Source: Tupaia tana
Lineage: Eukaryota > Chordata > Mammalia > Scandentia > Tupaiidae
Direction of reading: 5' to 3'
Length of the DNA stretch: 64,000 bases
Assembly: GCA_026018925.1 (NCBI GenBank)
Contig: JAKSZU010000004.1
Location: 108,807,498 to 108,871,497 of the forward strand
The position numbers were made by a program, and so were the translations under genes. The notes beneath the pieces are model-generated. The model did no database searches, had not been told where the DNA came from, and saw only the letters and a list, made by a program, of their open reading frames with translations. Numbering within the stretch: position 1 is the stretch's first letter; each line of letters begins with the position of its first letter. This document shows positions 41,516 through 53,215 of the stretch, in pieces.

Positions 41516-42719
41516 CTGCAAGGACAGGAGGGGCCTTGAAGGGAAACCAAGCACGGTTCACTTCACCGAGTCACCGACGCACGACGAGGACCCCAGCATG
41601 AGCGCAGAGTCAGAAATCTCGTCCAGGACGCTGCAGCCGACTAAGGAAGGGACAAAGGCTCTGCGTGGCCCCACAGCCTCTTGCAAGTAGCCCGGAATGA
41701 CAGCTGGGGGATAAGGACTCTTTCTTTTTTTTTTTTTTTTTTTTTTTCAGTCAGTCCACAAATACGCATTGAACATTCAGCACGTGGCGGTCATTGTGCC
41801 AGCTCTCGTGGTGGGTCAAGGGACTCCACCTTGCAGCCTCGACCCCCAGGGCCAGACGACCTCGTTTCATTTCTGGGCACCGTCTGGGACCATGCAGCAC
41901 AGGATGTGGCCCGGCTGACACTCAGGGGCTGCTCGTTACCTAGCAGAGACCCTCATTCGTCGAGGATGGCACTGAGTCCCACAAACGGGAGGCAAGGAAA
42001 TACATACAATCTTAAAATAGGAAGGGATGTTAGTCCCTGCTGATGGGACCAGCAGGTGGCGTAGTGGGGACATTGCTGGACTCCCACGTGGCCGATCGCT
42101 GTTGGAGTGCCAGACCCAGCAGCCTGAAGCTCACACCAGGTGTGTGTGCGTGCATGCCCAAAATCCTGAGAGAAGAATGGAGGAGAAGGGACTGCAGCGT
42201 GGCCATCCCCCCAGGGGGTGATTTCTAGCTTTCTGTCTCTCCATCTTTCTCCAGAAAGCACACACGCGCCCTATAGCAAAAATCTCTCTTCAAAAAATCT
42301 GTTTCGTGCAAGTCTGAGCAGACTCCTTTGGCTTCCAGGGTCCCCTGTGAGATGGACTCTCCCTGCTGGCCCATGGCATCACAGCAACGAGTCATGGCTT
42401 TCAAATCACCCTCACTAAAAACACTCTCTCGGGCTTTGACAATGACATGCAAATTACAAAGCCATGCTAAAATTTGCATGGGATAAGAGCCCACCACGCC
42501 ATGAACAAATCCGGCTCCATTTGGGAGGAGTGTTTCGGAGCAGGCCCACCAGATTTTAGACGGCATTAGAAAGAACAACCCTCAGGGGTTAGCCCATTGT
42601 CAACCAGGACCACTTGGAGGGGCAGCTGTTCCTTCAGGTTACCCGTGTCGGGACCCCAGCAGTCACTTGGAATGGCAGCCCAGGTGACTGACCCAAGTGG
42701 AAGGAACCCCGAGATGTAC
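41516..42719 (-). other. RXRG: RXRG intron
   Basis: 1.2-kb intron with a T run (41729-41747) followed by an old repeat-like segment (CAACAAATACG-type start, 41752-41830) and one SINE. 42301-42719 shows nothing else. Confidence 0.85.
42045..42300 (+). mobile_element. SINE A-long
   Basis: Head TGGGACCAGCAGGTGGCGTA. The B box is degraded (TGTTGGAGTGCC). Confidence 0.87.
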
Positions 42720-42849
42720 CTGCGCGCAGCAGAATGACCTGGTCCTCCAAGGTGAGGCCAGAGAAGTGGGGGATGCGCTTGGCCCATTCAACCAGGGTGA
42801 ACAGCTGCTTATCCGCGGCGTGGCAGATGTTGGTGACAGGGTCATTGGT
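42720..42849 (-). CDS. RXRG: RXRG exon: ligand-binding domain helices 3-5
   Basis: 130 bases encoding [15 protein letters not shown], then [20 protein letters not shown] and DQVILLRA. It contains the nuclear-receptor signature ([21 protein letters not shown]) that forms the helix 3-4 coactivator groove, including its lysine. LTLEDQ separates gamma from alpha (LPLDDQ as I recall). The residue after HFS is G, where I remember D in human gamma and E in alpha. Acceptor CGTGCAG; donor GTACAT. Confidence 0.95.
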
Positions 42850-42957
42850 CTGCACGAGGAGCACAGCATGGTGAGGGACAGGTCCTGGGACGCACAGCCG
42901 CCCCTCCCAGACCTCCACCACACCAGCAGGAGGACCACGGAGGCTAAGCCCACCCAC

Positions 42958-43118
42958 CGAGCTCTCCATGTTCATGTCACCGTAGGATTCTGTCTTTGGC
43001 TCCACAGCAAGCTCGGCTTCCAGAATCCTCTCCACGGGCATGTCCTCATGGCCGCCGCCGGCACATTCCACCTCACTCTCGGCTCGCTCCCGGCTCCTCT
43101 GCCTTTCTTCTTGAACAG
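42958..43118 (-). CDS. RXRG: RXRG exon: hinge and start of ligand-binding domain
   Basis: 161 bases encoding [16 protein letters not shown], then the hinge and the conserved segment [18 protein letters not shown] of helix 1. The gamma-type ESYGDMNM follows. The hinge section [11 protein letters not shown] is the least conserved part; human has a different short stretch here as I recall. Acceptor GTGTCAG and donor GTGGG are usable. The exon ends in phase 0 after the two serines, and ACC-AAT-GAC of the next exon continues it. Only 108 bases of intron separate it from the next exon. Confidence 0.95.
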
Positions 43119-43318
43119 CTGACACACGGCAGAGGAAAGTCAGTTACCCACCACGGCTCCGTTTCCTCGTGTGGGAGATGGAGCGCGTCATGGGGCGGAG
43201 CGGAGGAGGCCGTAATGTTGACAGGTGGAACCGGAAAGCAAAGCTGTTTGCTTACACCTGTGCAGAACGAGGGCTCTGCAGTCTACGTTTTCTACTCATT
43301 ATTAAGAAATGACTGTGC

Positions 43319-43564
43319 GGGGCCAGCAGGTGGCACAGTGGTTAAAGCACTCGACTCCCACATAGCTGATTGCAGTTCAAGTCCCAGACCCAGTGACTTG
43401 AAACTCACGCCGGGCATGTGTACATGTGTGCCCAAGATCCTGAGAGGAGAATGGAGAAGGGATTATGGCATGGCCATCCCCCCGAGGGGTGATTTCTTGC
43501 TTTCTGTCTCTCAGTGTTTCTAGCAAGCGCACATGCCCGATAGCAAAAATCTCTCAAATAAAAG
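43319..43564 (+). mobile_element. SINE A-long
   Basis: Head CGGGGCCAGCAGGTGGCACA, end CCCGATAGCAAAAATCTCTC. Confidence 0.9.
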
Positions 43565-43577
43565 AAGTGACCATCCT

Positions 43578-43752
43578 GGAGGCCAGCAAGTGGCATGGTG
43601 GTTAGGGCACTGGACTCCCACATGGCCAACCACGGTTCCACTCCTAGATCTGGTGGCTTGCTTTCTCACTTTCTCTCTCTCTCTCATGCATGTCCTATAG
43701 CAAAAAGTGAAAAAGTGACAATAAATAAAATTAATTACTATTTTTAAAAATA
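43578..43752 (+). mobile_element. SINE A-short
   Basis: Head GGAGGCCAGCAAGTGGCATG, CT tract, ATAAATAAAATTAATTACTA end. It follows the A-long copy in the same orientation. Confidence 0.88.
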
Positions 43753-44806
43753 TACCTGTCTCTGATAAAAGTAAAACGAGAAGCGCCCATGCTAGGAAGC
43801 TTGCGTTTCAAGTTGTAATAAACCCCAGCTCCACCATCTCTTAGCTAGCCCCATCTCGCTTCCACTGCAGCCCCCATTCCCCCTCTGCCCGCCGCCCTGA
43901 AGAACCCGAGGGCGTGTGATGGTGAGCGGGGGGCACATGGCCGAGCTCCCTGTCAGAGCCTGTGCATCAGCCCTGGCATGCACGTCCCCTCCGGCCTGTC
44001 CCTAGTGCACGGCTTCAGCGCAGCGTTACCTGATCCGACTTGTCAGGGAGGCTCTTCGGGGAGCTGGTGTGGGTATTTAGTAAGTGCAGGGGTGGAGGGG
44101 TGTCACCTAGGTGACATTTCGGGAACCAGCGCTGACTGGGGCGATGGGGGAGGATCCACAGGCAAAGGCGTAGGCCGCGTTATCTCCACCTCCGCCAAAG
44201 TGCGGGTTTTTGTCGGGCAGCACCGCAAGCCTCGGGACCCTCTGGGTCTGTGTGTGAGGGGGTAGGAGAGTCCCCTTCCCCACTCTGCCCTTTCCCTCAG
44301 GAGAATAGTCTAGCAATAAGCAGAATTTAATATTAGAAAACATTTTTTTTACATTGCAAGAGTCAAGAAAATTACCCTCTGAGCAGGTGACTGACCTGAA
44401 ATGCAGTGACAGCCATTCCCTAGCAAGGCCTGCGCGCAGTTTCTCCCTCCTCTCGCAGCCCATCTGCACAGCGGCCTGCTCTGCGGGGGCGGGCGCGGCT
44501 GCACCACGGGCTGGGGCGGGCACGCGGGACACCTACAGCGGCGTGCACACGGCGCCGAGCTCTGAGCAGGCCCGGGAAGACCGTGAGCCACTCCGACGCT
44601 CGAGCAGAGGTGTGTGGAAAGCCCCCCCCAAGGAGGGCAGTGTCCCACAGACGGGGAAGAGGCAGGGGGCCGAGGAAGGAGCAAAGGAAGGGAGGAGACA
44701 GGAAGTCGGGGCAGTGAGGGAAAGAGACTGGGGAGGAGAAGCTAGGGAGAGCACAGAGCGAGTCCACACCTTTGAAATGCAGCTCTCCTGCTAACCAGGA
44801 CAGGGA

Positions 44807-45043
44807 CGGGCTCGCAGGTGGCCAGCGGTTAAGGCGCGGACCTCCCACACGGTAGACCGCAATTCGGGTCCCAGATGTGGGACTTCAGACTCACACCAGG
44901 CGCGTGTGCATACACACCCAAAAAATCCCAGGAGGAAGAGGGATTGAGGCGTGGCCGTCCCCTACGAGGAGCAACTTTGCATTTCCTCTCACTGTCTCTC
45001 CGGCAAGCTCACGTGGCCCATGGCAAAACCTTCTACAAGAAAC
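44807..45043 (+). mobile_element. SINE A-long, diverged
   Basis: GGCTCGCAGGTGGCCAGCGG head, body core mostly deleted (GGAAGAGGGATTGAGG), end CCCATGGCAAAACC. Confidence 0.8.
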
Positions 45044-45418
45044 GACCTGCGACATACCACCTAACCCATCCAGCCCCGGTCTCCTTGTCTGGAAAGCGGG
45101 ATTACACTGAGCCACCCAAACGGTTTTGTGAGGATTCATTAAGTACAAAGAACAACAATACAAATAGCTATCAGCGCCTTCCTTTTGTCTGCTACCCCCT
45201 CTACCTCCCTTCTCGGCTTCTTCCTTCTCCCTCCTTGCCACTCTGCCTTCTGTCTCCTCGGCCCTGTCCACTCTGTCTTCATTCACTGACGATGTACGGA
45301 AACTAGAACACACGTTCTGTTAGAACTGGTTTACTAGAGTCAAATGATGCTTTTATGAGTGTTTTTAAAGGTAGATTAATGTGCTTCTATTTTTCTTGAT
45401 TTCAAAAGGTGGAGCAGA

Positions 45419-45689
45419 CAAGACCAGCAGTCAGCATAATGGCTATGTCGCTGGACTCCCATGTAGCCAACCGCGGTTCGAGTCCCGGACCCGGTGACTT
45501 AAACTCACGCCAGGCACGTGTATGTGTGCCCAAGATCTCGAGAGGAGAATGGAGGAGAAGGGATTGCAGCGTGGCCATCCCCCGGGGGGTAATTTCTCGC
45601 TTTCTGTCTCTGTCTCTCTCTCTGTCTTTCTGGCAAGTGCATGTACCCTATAGCAAAAACCTCTCAAAAAAAAAAAAAAAAAAAAAAAA
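45419..45689 (+). mobile_element. SINE A-long, young, 24-A tail
   Basis: B box GGTTCGAGTCC intact. A run at 45666-45689. Confidence 0.93.
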
Positions 45690-46074
45690 GATGAGGGAAG
45701 CAAAATAAGTTAAGTTTCTTCTGTGGTCTTCAATGTCTTTCACAGACCCGTAACTCTCAAGAAAAATAACTTCAAGCTCCAAAGGAAATAACCTTGGCTT
45801 CTAATTCCGATACTGCCATTAATTGAACACCCTTTAGCTATTCATAGTTCTCTTTGTAGCAGAAATCTTCCGGTAAGGAAGGAGGAGTCAGATCAGTACC
45901 TGGAAGACATCTTTGGGGGCAGATATTCTAAGCTATTGCTGCTACACACGCCAGGGATTTCCAGGGAACGGGGATGATTTAAAGCAGGACCGCAGGCTGG
46001 GCCCTGCTTAGGCAGGAACTCAACGCTCGGCACCTCAGCCACCCAGGGAGGGTCCCAGGCTCACAGAGGGAGAC

Positions 46075-46235
46075 CTCCCTGAGCATGCCGGGTGCACACG
46101 TGCCCGTGATCTGGGGTTGGCTGAGGCTGGGGCAGGATCGTGGAGAGAGAACGCTGTTGGCAGTGCCTGTCTCTGTGTCTCTCATGGAAGAAAGACAGGA
46201 ACTTAAGAAAAAAGGAAAAATAAAGCACCAAACTC
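46075..46235 (+). mobile_element. SINE family B, 5' truncated
   Basis: TTGGCTGAGGCTGGGGCAGG then TGTCTCTCATGGAAGAAAG fits the family B 3' half. Confidence 0.5.
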
Positions 46236-46319
46236 CCACCTTACAACAATTTTTCTATTTGTCCAGCAGATACTCGTTGTATACTTACTACGATAACCAA
46301 TTTTTGTGGAGCTCTTCTT

Positions 46320-46420
46320 CTGTGTCAAGTAGTACGCTCCACACTGACGTAGATTGTGCTCTGTTTAATCCTCACACTAACCCCGGTACCACGAGCCAGC
46401 AGGTAAGCTGCAGCGCTCAG
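46320..46420 (-). mobile_element. Possible MIR element
   Basis: TTTAATCCTCACACTAACCC resembles the reverse MIR segment. The rest is diverged. Confidence 0.45.
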
Positions 46421-46969
46421 GCGCAAGGAGGCGTCGGAGTCCGCCCGGACCGGCTGTGCTAAGACCCCAGGTTCACAGGTCGCTGGATGCTGCCCACGAG
46501 TGGCCCCAGATAAGGCATCCTCCTGTCTTGAGACTACATGTAAATGCAAGCAGCCACAGAAACAGACTCCCCCACATGGCGGCTCGGTAGGCAGCCAGGA
46601 GACAGGGAGAGGGCCCCAGCCCTTCCCCAGCCTGGCCGTTTCCTTGAGTGTCCCCCGAGCAGGCCCCCGCTCAGAGCCTGTGCGTCTTCTTTCAGGAAAT
46701 GGCTGTGATACACCAGAGAAGCGAATGTCCACCCCAGCTTTAATATCGCGTGTCCTGTGGAGGCCACAGGTCCTGGCCTTGGTCCTCGGCAGGGGCGTTG
46801 TGAGCCCGCCCGAATTACACCTCTATCTTTAGTCCTTACTCTCTCTCAGTCAGGGTTTATTATTCTGGCCCTCAAGGTGTCCACACTGAGCCCCGAATTC
46901 TGCAACTCGAGGCCAGAGATGATGGTGATGAGGAAGAGGCTGTCCAGCAGCATTCTGAAAGTGGCCTTC

Positions 46970-47223
46970 AGGGACCAGCAGTTAGCGTAATGGCTATGGC
47001 GCTGGACTCCCACGTAGTCGACCGTGGTTCGAATCCCAGACCCGGTGGCTTAAACTCACGCTGGGCATGTGTGCGTGCGTGCCCAAGATCCCGAGAGGAG
47101 AATGGAGGAGAAGGGGTTGCAGCATGGTCATCCCCTCTGGGGGGTGATTTCTTGCTTTCTGTCTCTCTGTCTTTCTGGCAAGCACACACGCCCAATAAGA
47201 AAAAAAAAGAAAAGAAAAGAAAA
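46970..47223 (+). mobile_element. SINE A-long, young, with exact target-site duplication
   Basis: Exact 13-base GAAAGTGGCCTTC at 46957-46969 and 47224-47236. AAAAG-repeat tail. Confidence 0.96.
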
Positions 47224-47335
47224 GAAAGTGGCCTTCGTACAGCGAGAGGGGACTGACTCTCCCCTTGCCTTTCTCTCAGAGCGAATGGTACCCACTCCTT
47301 TCAACCTTCTCTGCGAGCTCCTTCCTCCTCCTATC

Positions 47336-47612
47336 TTTTTTAGATTTTTTTTTTCAATAGGGAGCATTTACTTGCCTGACAGAGATAGAGAGAGGGTAAA
47401 GTGAGAAATCACTCCCTGGGGAGATGGCCACACCACAATCCCTTCACCTCCATTCTCCTCTCAGAATTTTGGGCACATACACACACACACACACGTACAC
47501 ACACACGTACACACACACGCACCCAGTGTGTTCTCAAGCCACGGGGTCCAGGACTCAAACCACAGTCAGCCATGTGTGAGCCGTCACCCTAACCACCATG
47601 CCCCTGCTGCCT
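47336..47612 (-). mobile_element. SINE A-long with internal (CA/CGTA)n
   Basis: (CA)n with CGTACA interruptions at 47477-47520. Head end CATGCCCCTGCTGCC. Confidence 0.86.
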
Positions 47613-47770
47613 CTCCCCCATCCCTGCCAATTTTTATTGCTTAGCTTCTTTATTTTTTTTAATCATTTATTTATTTTTACATTTTCCCACAAACATTTAC
47701 TTTACATACCAAAAAAGTTTTGCTCCTAGTCCATAGTTCTTGACAGTTCATAAACAACTTTTTAAATGTC
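47613..47770. repeat. Possible MITE-like fragment
   Basis: ACATTTTCCCACAAACATTT near 47680 resembles one terminal part of the palindromic element at 40667. The partner end is not clear. Confidence 0.3.
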
Positions 47771-47915
47771 AAAAAACTGAATTTTAAAGATAATGTTTGA
47801 AATATTTGTTATAATTTTGTTTGTGACTCTCTAACAACAGAGACTATATGGTTTTAAATATTTTTGAGAAAATATTTACAGGTCAACTACTCAAACTGTT
47901 GAAAAGCACACACCC

Positions 47916-48180
47916 AGGACTAGCAGTTGGTATAATGGCTGTGTCACTGGACTCTCATGTGGTCAACCGTGGTTCGAGTCCCGGACCCGGTGGCTTAAAC
48001 TCACGCCAGGCGCATGTGTGTGCGTGCCCAAGATCCTGAGAGGAAAAAGGAGGAGGAGGGATTGCGGCGTGGCCATCCCCCCTGGGGGGTGATTTCTCAC
48101 TTTCTGTCTCTCTGTCTCTCTCTGTCTCTCCGGTGAGTGCATATGCCCTATAGCAAAAACCTCTCAAAAAAAGAAAAAAA
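47916..48180 (+). mobile_element. SINE A-long, young
   Basis: Head AGGACTAGCAGTTGGTATAA, intact B box, CTCTCAAAAAAAGAAAAAAA tail. Confidence 0.92.
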
Positions 48181-48846
48181 ACCACTCAGCCCACAATTCA
48201 CACATAAACCTTATCAATTGCTTAGCTTCTCAACAGTCCTGTTTCTCCACATTCTTTTAAAAGATATAGAAAGAAAAACCAGGCCCAATTTTGTACTGGG
48301 AATGAACAACATTAGGTTTAAAAAGACAACCTGGGTTCTAACCATTCACATGTCCCTGTTTTACTGGCTTTATTATTATTATTATCGTTATTCTTGTTAA
48401 TGAAAGAACCCCACTTCCTGCCATGTGCCCTATGACCCCTCTGGCCCTCATTGAGCTGGAGCTGAGTGGTAGTTAACCAACGGTGAAGAAATAGGAGTGA
48501 CCACTCTGTGAATGAGGCCTTCCAGCCTCCTCTCACTCAGTGTCACGTGCTTAGTGACAGCTGTTACTTTCCCAGGCCGACCTGAGACGTGTCTGTTCTG
48601 GGAGGGGAAAACGACCCAGACAGCCAGTGTGCTCTTACTGGTGGGACGACAGGAGACCATACTCCATGGTCATTAGTGTCGGGTTTTGCCAGTTAGGGTG
48701 GAGGAAGCCACAGGAGCATCAAACCCTCCGCCGGCTGGTAATCCCCGTATGTTCCAGTCTGTACGATCACTCACCCCCTGCCAGGCAGCAGGACATAAAG
48801 ACAAAATGGGCACGCAATTAATATTCCGTGAATGAATGAATGGGTC

Positions 48847-49111
48847 TTTTTTTTTTTTTTTTTATGAGAGGTTTTTTGCTATAGGGAGCGTGCGATCACC
48901 AGAAAGAGAGAGACAGAGATATACAAAGTGAGAAATCACCCCCCGGGGGATGGCCACGCCACAATCCCTTCTCCTCCATTCTCTTCTTGGGATTTTGGGC
49001 ACGCACGCACACACGCCGGGCGTGAGTCTAAGCCACCGGGTTCGGGACTTGAACCATGGTCGACTACATGGGAGTTCAGCGACATAGCCATTACGCTAAC
49101 TGCTGGTCCCA
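48847..49111 (-). mobile_element. SINE A-long, young, with target-site duplication
   Basis: AATGAATGGGTCTTTT before and AATGAATGGCTCTTTT after. T run of about 17. Confidence 0.93.
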
Positions 49112-49234
49112 ATGAATGGCTCTTTTTCAGGAGCTTCTGCATTTCCAAAACTTGTCATGAATGGTGTAATTCATTCAACAATTTATGAAATGGTTATAAT
49201 ATGCTAGTGACTTCTGATACTGCATTGAGAAAAT

Positions 49235-49274
<40 letters not shown>

Positions 49275-49475
49275 GCCGTCACAGAGAAAACAAGATAAAT
49301 GTGTGTGCTGGTGACAAGCGCTCTGGGAAAGAGACGAGGGATCATTGAGGTAGGCCATGCTGTGTTAGATGGTGCAGCCAGGCCAGGCTTCCCTGAGGTG
49401 GTGACAACTGAGTAAAGAACTGAAGGAGAGAGGAAGCAAGCCATGCAGATACCTGGGTAGAAAGCATCCTAGACA

Positions 49476-49763
49476 GGGACTAGCAGATGGCGCAATGGCT
49501 ATGTCGCTGGACTCACACGTAGTTGACCGTGATTCGAGTCCCAGAGCCGGCGGCTTGAAACTCATGCCAGGTGTGTGTGTGCGTGCGTGCCCAAAATTCT
49601 AAGAGGAGAATGGAGGAGAAAGGACTGTGGTGTGACCATCCCCCCAGGAGGTGATTTCTTGCTTTTTATCTCTCTGTCTTGCTCTGTCTCTCCAACAAGC
49701 GCACATGCTCTATAGCAAAAATCTCTCTTAAAAAAAAAAAAAGAAAGAAAGAAAGAAAAAGAG
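49476..49763 (+). mobile_element. SINE A-long with exact 17-base target-site duplication
   Basis: AGAAAGCATCCTAGACA at 49459-49475 and 49764-49780. Tail A run then GAAA repeats. Confidence 0.97.
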
Positions 49764-50068
49764 AGAAAGCATCCTAGACAAAGAGCAAGTGCAAACATTC
49801 TGAGGTGAGGAATTCCCGGTGCATGTGAGGACCAACAAAGACACGATGAAGACTCCACCGAGGCCGTGGGGCACCCAGACCACGTACGACCTTGAAGTCC
49901 TAACTGCCTTTTTTCTGAGAGGAAGTCACAGGAGGATGTTGGTGGAACAGTGACTGTACCGACCCATTGCTTACCCCTCACGGGGGCTGCCCTGCTAAGA
50001 ACTGACTGCAGGACAAAGACGGAAGCAGGGAGGTATCTTAGGACGTTATTGGGATTATTATAAAGATT

Positions 50069-50262
50069 GGGGCCGGCAGGTGGTATGGTGGTTGAGACGC
50101 TGGACTCCCACATGGCTGACCGTGGTCTGAGTCCCAGACCTGGTCTCTTGCTTTCTCTCTCTCTCTCCCTCATCTATCTCTATCTCTCTCTGGGTAAAGT
50201 AAAAATAATAATAAGGATAATGAATAAAATTAAATAAATAATTCTTTTTTTCAAAAAAAGAT
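50069..50262 (+). mobile_element. SINE A-short
   Basis: Head GGGGCCGGCAGGTGGTATGG, CT tract, AATAATGAATAAAATTAAAT-like end. Confidence 0.9.
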
Positions 50263-50301
50263 ACAGATGACTTGGATCAGGGTGGTCAAAATAAAAGTGT
50301 G

Positions 50302-50584
50302 AGGGGACCTGCAGTTAATGTAATGGCTATGTCGCTGGACTCCCACATAGTCGACTGTGGTTCGCGTCCCGGACCCGGTGGCTTAAAACTCACGCCAGGC
50401 GCGTGTGCGTGCGTGCCCAAGATCCCGAGAGGAGAATGGAGGAGAAGGGATTGCGGCGTGGCCATCCCCCCTGGGGGGTGATTTCTCGCTTTCTGTCTCT
50501 CTGTCTCTCTCTCTCTGTCTGGCGAGCGCAAGCGCCCTATAGCAAAAACCTCTCCAAAAAATTTTTTTAAAAAATAAAAAAATA
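50302..50584 (+). mobile_element. SINE A-long, young, with target-site duplication
   Basis: AAAATAAAAGTGTGAG before and AAAATAAAAGTGCAAG after. Head AGGGGACCTGCAGTTAATGT. Confidence 0.93.
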
Positions 50585-51861
50585 AAAGTGCAAGACACAG
50601 CAAGACCCTGGATACATTTTGAGAGGGAGAGAAGATTTTTTTCACACTGCACATGGCGTGTGAAAGAAAGAGGGGCGTGAAGCTTTTTGGTCTGAGCAAC
50701 TGAAACGGAACAGTGGCTTTTTGAGATGGAAGACTGTGCAGTAAGCAGGTTGGGAGTGGAGGGAGATGATCGGGGTCTCGATTTCAGTCTGTCACTTTTG
50801 AGGTTCCAGTTCCATATCAGAGCAAGGCCATTCTCAGCTGCTTTATGCTCTGGGAGCAGAAGGGACGTGAGGTGAGGACCGACCCAGGCCAGACCTGGAA
50901 TCTGTGCCTCGCCTACACTGGACCTTTCCTGTTTCCGCATCTGAAGAATGGTTACGACTGAGTAGGTGATGCTGAAGGGCCACCTCGGTGTCAACATGCT
51001 AAGATTTCAAGAATATATTTTAATTTTTTTTCTGATTGATGGCATTCTCTCTTATCAGATGCTCAAAAACCATTTTCCTTCCTTGGTTGTTTCAGTCAGA
51101 CTCCCCCTCCACGCAGGAGAGAAGCCCCTCAGAGTGAGGTACCTTCCGGGATTGACTAAAGTTCTCGTTCTTATTTTCTATAAGAAGGGCAGGACTTCCT
51201 TACTCTAAAAGCCATTAAGATTCACCACTAACATCATGTACCTGCTTGAGTTCACTAGTTAATTAACTGCCCACTTCAATTTATTTGTGCTGCTTAATGG
51301 AAATACTTTAAGATCTTTTTAATGAACAGAAAGTTCTTTTCGATTGTTTTTCTCTGACATTAGGATAGCCCCGCTAACCTACATTATAATTAAAAGATAT
51401 AACCATAAAACTCCTAGAAGAGAACATAGGGGAAAAGTTCCTTGACATCAGCCTTGGCATGGTTTTCTGGATGGCACACTGAAAGCTCAGGTTACGAAAA
51501 ACAAAAGTAAGTAAAGGGTACTGCGTCAAACTAAAAAGTTTCTGCAGGGCAAAGGAAATCATTAACAAAATGGAAAAACAACCTATGAACTAGGAAAAAA
51601 ATAAGCATAAACCTTATATCTGATAAGGGGTAAATATCCAACATTTGCAAAGAATTTTTACTACCCAAGAGCAGAAAAACAACCTGATTTTAACATGAGC
51701 AAAGGACCTGAACAGACATTTCTCCAAAGAAGAATAAACATAATGAACAAGTCAATGAAAGAGTGCTCAGTATCACTAATCAGAGGGGAAATGCAACCTT
51801 AAACCACTGTGACATATCACCTCACATTCATTAAGATGGCTATTATCAAAGATAGAAGCAA

Positions 51862-52083
51862 GGGCCAGGCCATGACACGGTGGTTTATGCAGCTAGATCT
51901 CGCATGGACAACAGCGTGGTCCAAGTCCCAGACCTGGGAGATTTGAAAAACATACCAGGTAAATGTGTGCACAAGCTCGAAATCCTGAATGGAGAGGAAA
52001 ACAGAGGAGAAAGGACTGAAGCATGAATAGCCTCCATTCTCCACTCCATTCTCCAAGGGTGCTCTCTCACTTCTTTCTCTATG

Positions 52084-52131
<48 letters not shown>

Positions 52132-52205
52132 TGTGTGTGTATGTGTGTGTGTATGTGTGTGTGTATGTGTGTGTGTATGTGTGTGTGTGTATGTGTGTGT
52201 GTGTA

Positions 52206-52253
<48 letters not shown>

Positions 52254-52301
52254 TGTTTCTGCAGGAAGCACTTACACCCTCTGGGAAAATTCTTTAAAAA
52301 A
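51862..52301 (+). mobile_element. SINE A-long with a large (GT)n expansion, in L1
   Basis: Diverged head GGGCCAGGCCATGACACGGT. The CT tract runs into (TG)n with TATG interruptions from 52090 to 52257. End CCCTCTGGGAAAATTC. Confidence 0.8.
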
Positions 52302-52511
52302 TAGCAACAATGACAAATGTTAGCAAGAGTGTGGACAAAGGGAACCCTGATACACTGCTGGTGGGAATGTAGACTGGTACAGTCATTATAGAAAATGGCA
52401 TAGAGTTTCCTCAAGAAATTAAAAATGAAACTAGCATATGACCCAGCAATCCTTTATCAAGTTATATATCCAAAGGAGATGAGGTCATCACTCGTGAAGA
52501 GCTGCACTCCT

Positions 52512-52748
52512 AGGACCAGCAGTTAGCGTAATGGCTATGTCATTGAACTCCCATGTAGCCAAACGCAGTTCGAGTTCCCGACCCGGTGGCTTAAACTCAC
52601 GCCGGGCGCGTGTGCGTGCATGCCCAAGATCCCAAGAGGAGAATGGAGGAGAAGGGATTGTGGCGTGACCATCCCCCCTGGGGGGGTGATTTCTCGTTTT
52701 CTCTCTCTCTGTCTCTCTTTGTCTTTCTGGCGAGCGCGTGCACCCTAT

Positions 52749-52783
<35 letters not shown>

Positions 52784-52793
52784 CTCAAAAAAG
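52512..52793 (+). mobile_element. SINE A-long, young, in L1
   Basis: Target duplication AAGAGCTGCACTCCT / AAGATCTGCACTCCT. A 29-A run (52752-52780) sits inside the CTATAGCAAAAA motif, before TCTCTC. Confidence 0.95.
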
Positions 52794-52945
52794 AAGATCT
52801 GCACTCCTGTTTTAACTACAGTATTTATCACAACAGCCACAATACTGGAACCATCTATGTGCTCTTTGATGGATGAATGGAAAAGAAAATTTGACTCACA
52901 CACACACATGATGGAATATTATTCAGCCTTAAAAAGGAGATTCTG

Positions 52946-53215
52946 GGAACAGCAGATGGCATAATGGCTACGTCACTGGACTCCCATGTAGTCAACTGCA
53001 GTTTGAGTCCTGGATCCGGTGACTTAAACTCACTCCGGGCGCGTGTGCGTGCATGCCCAAGATCCTGAGAGGAGAATGGAGGAGAAGGGATTGCGGCGTG
53101 GCCATCCCCCCTGGAGGGTGATTTCTCGCTTTCTGTCTCTATGTCTCTCTCTGTCTTTCTGGCAAGTACATGTGCCCTATAGCAAAAATCTCTCCAAAAA
53201 AATAAATAAATAAAT
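52946..53215 (+). mobile_element. SINE A-long in L1
   Basis: AGGAGATTCTG before and AAGAGATTCTG after. Tail AAAAAATAAATAAATAAA. Confidence 0.93.

Larger units (their letters stand above)
49125..50925 (+). mobile_element. Old 1-kb repeat cut by three SINEs, family unresolved
   Basis: Pieces 49125-49475, 49764-50068, 50263-50301 and 50585-50925 follow one consensus I remember as a common mammalian repeat: GTGACAAGCGCTCTGGGAAA, GCATCCTAGACA, GAGCAAGTGCAAACATTCTG, the TTTTGAGAGGGAGAGAAG stretch and TTTTTGGTCTGAGCAACTGA in that order. A (CA)n run (49239-49272) is inside. I cannot name the family with confidence. Confidence 0.5.

Noticed and set aside
52023-52414. Frames rich in C-V or H-T repeats
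   Set aside because: Translations of (GT)n/(CA)n microsatellites.
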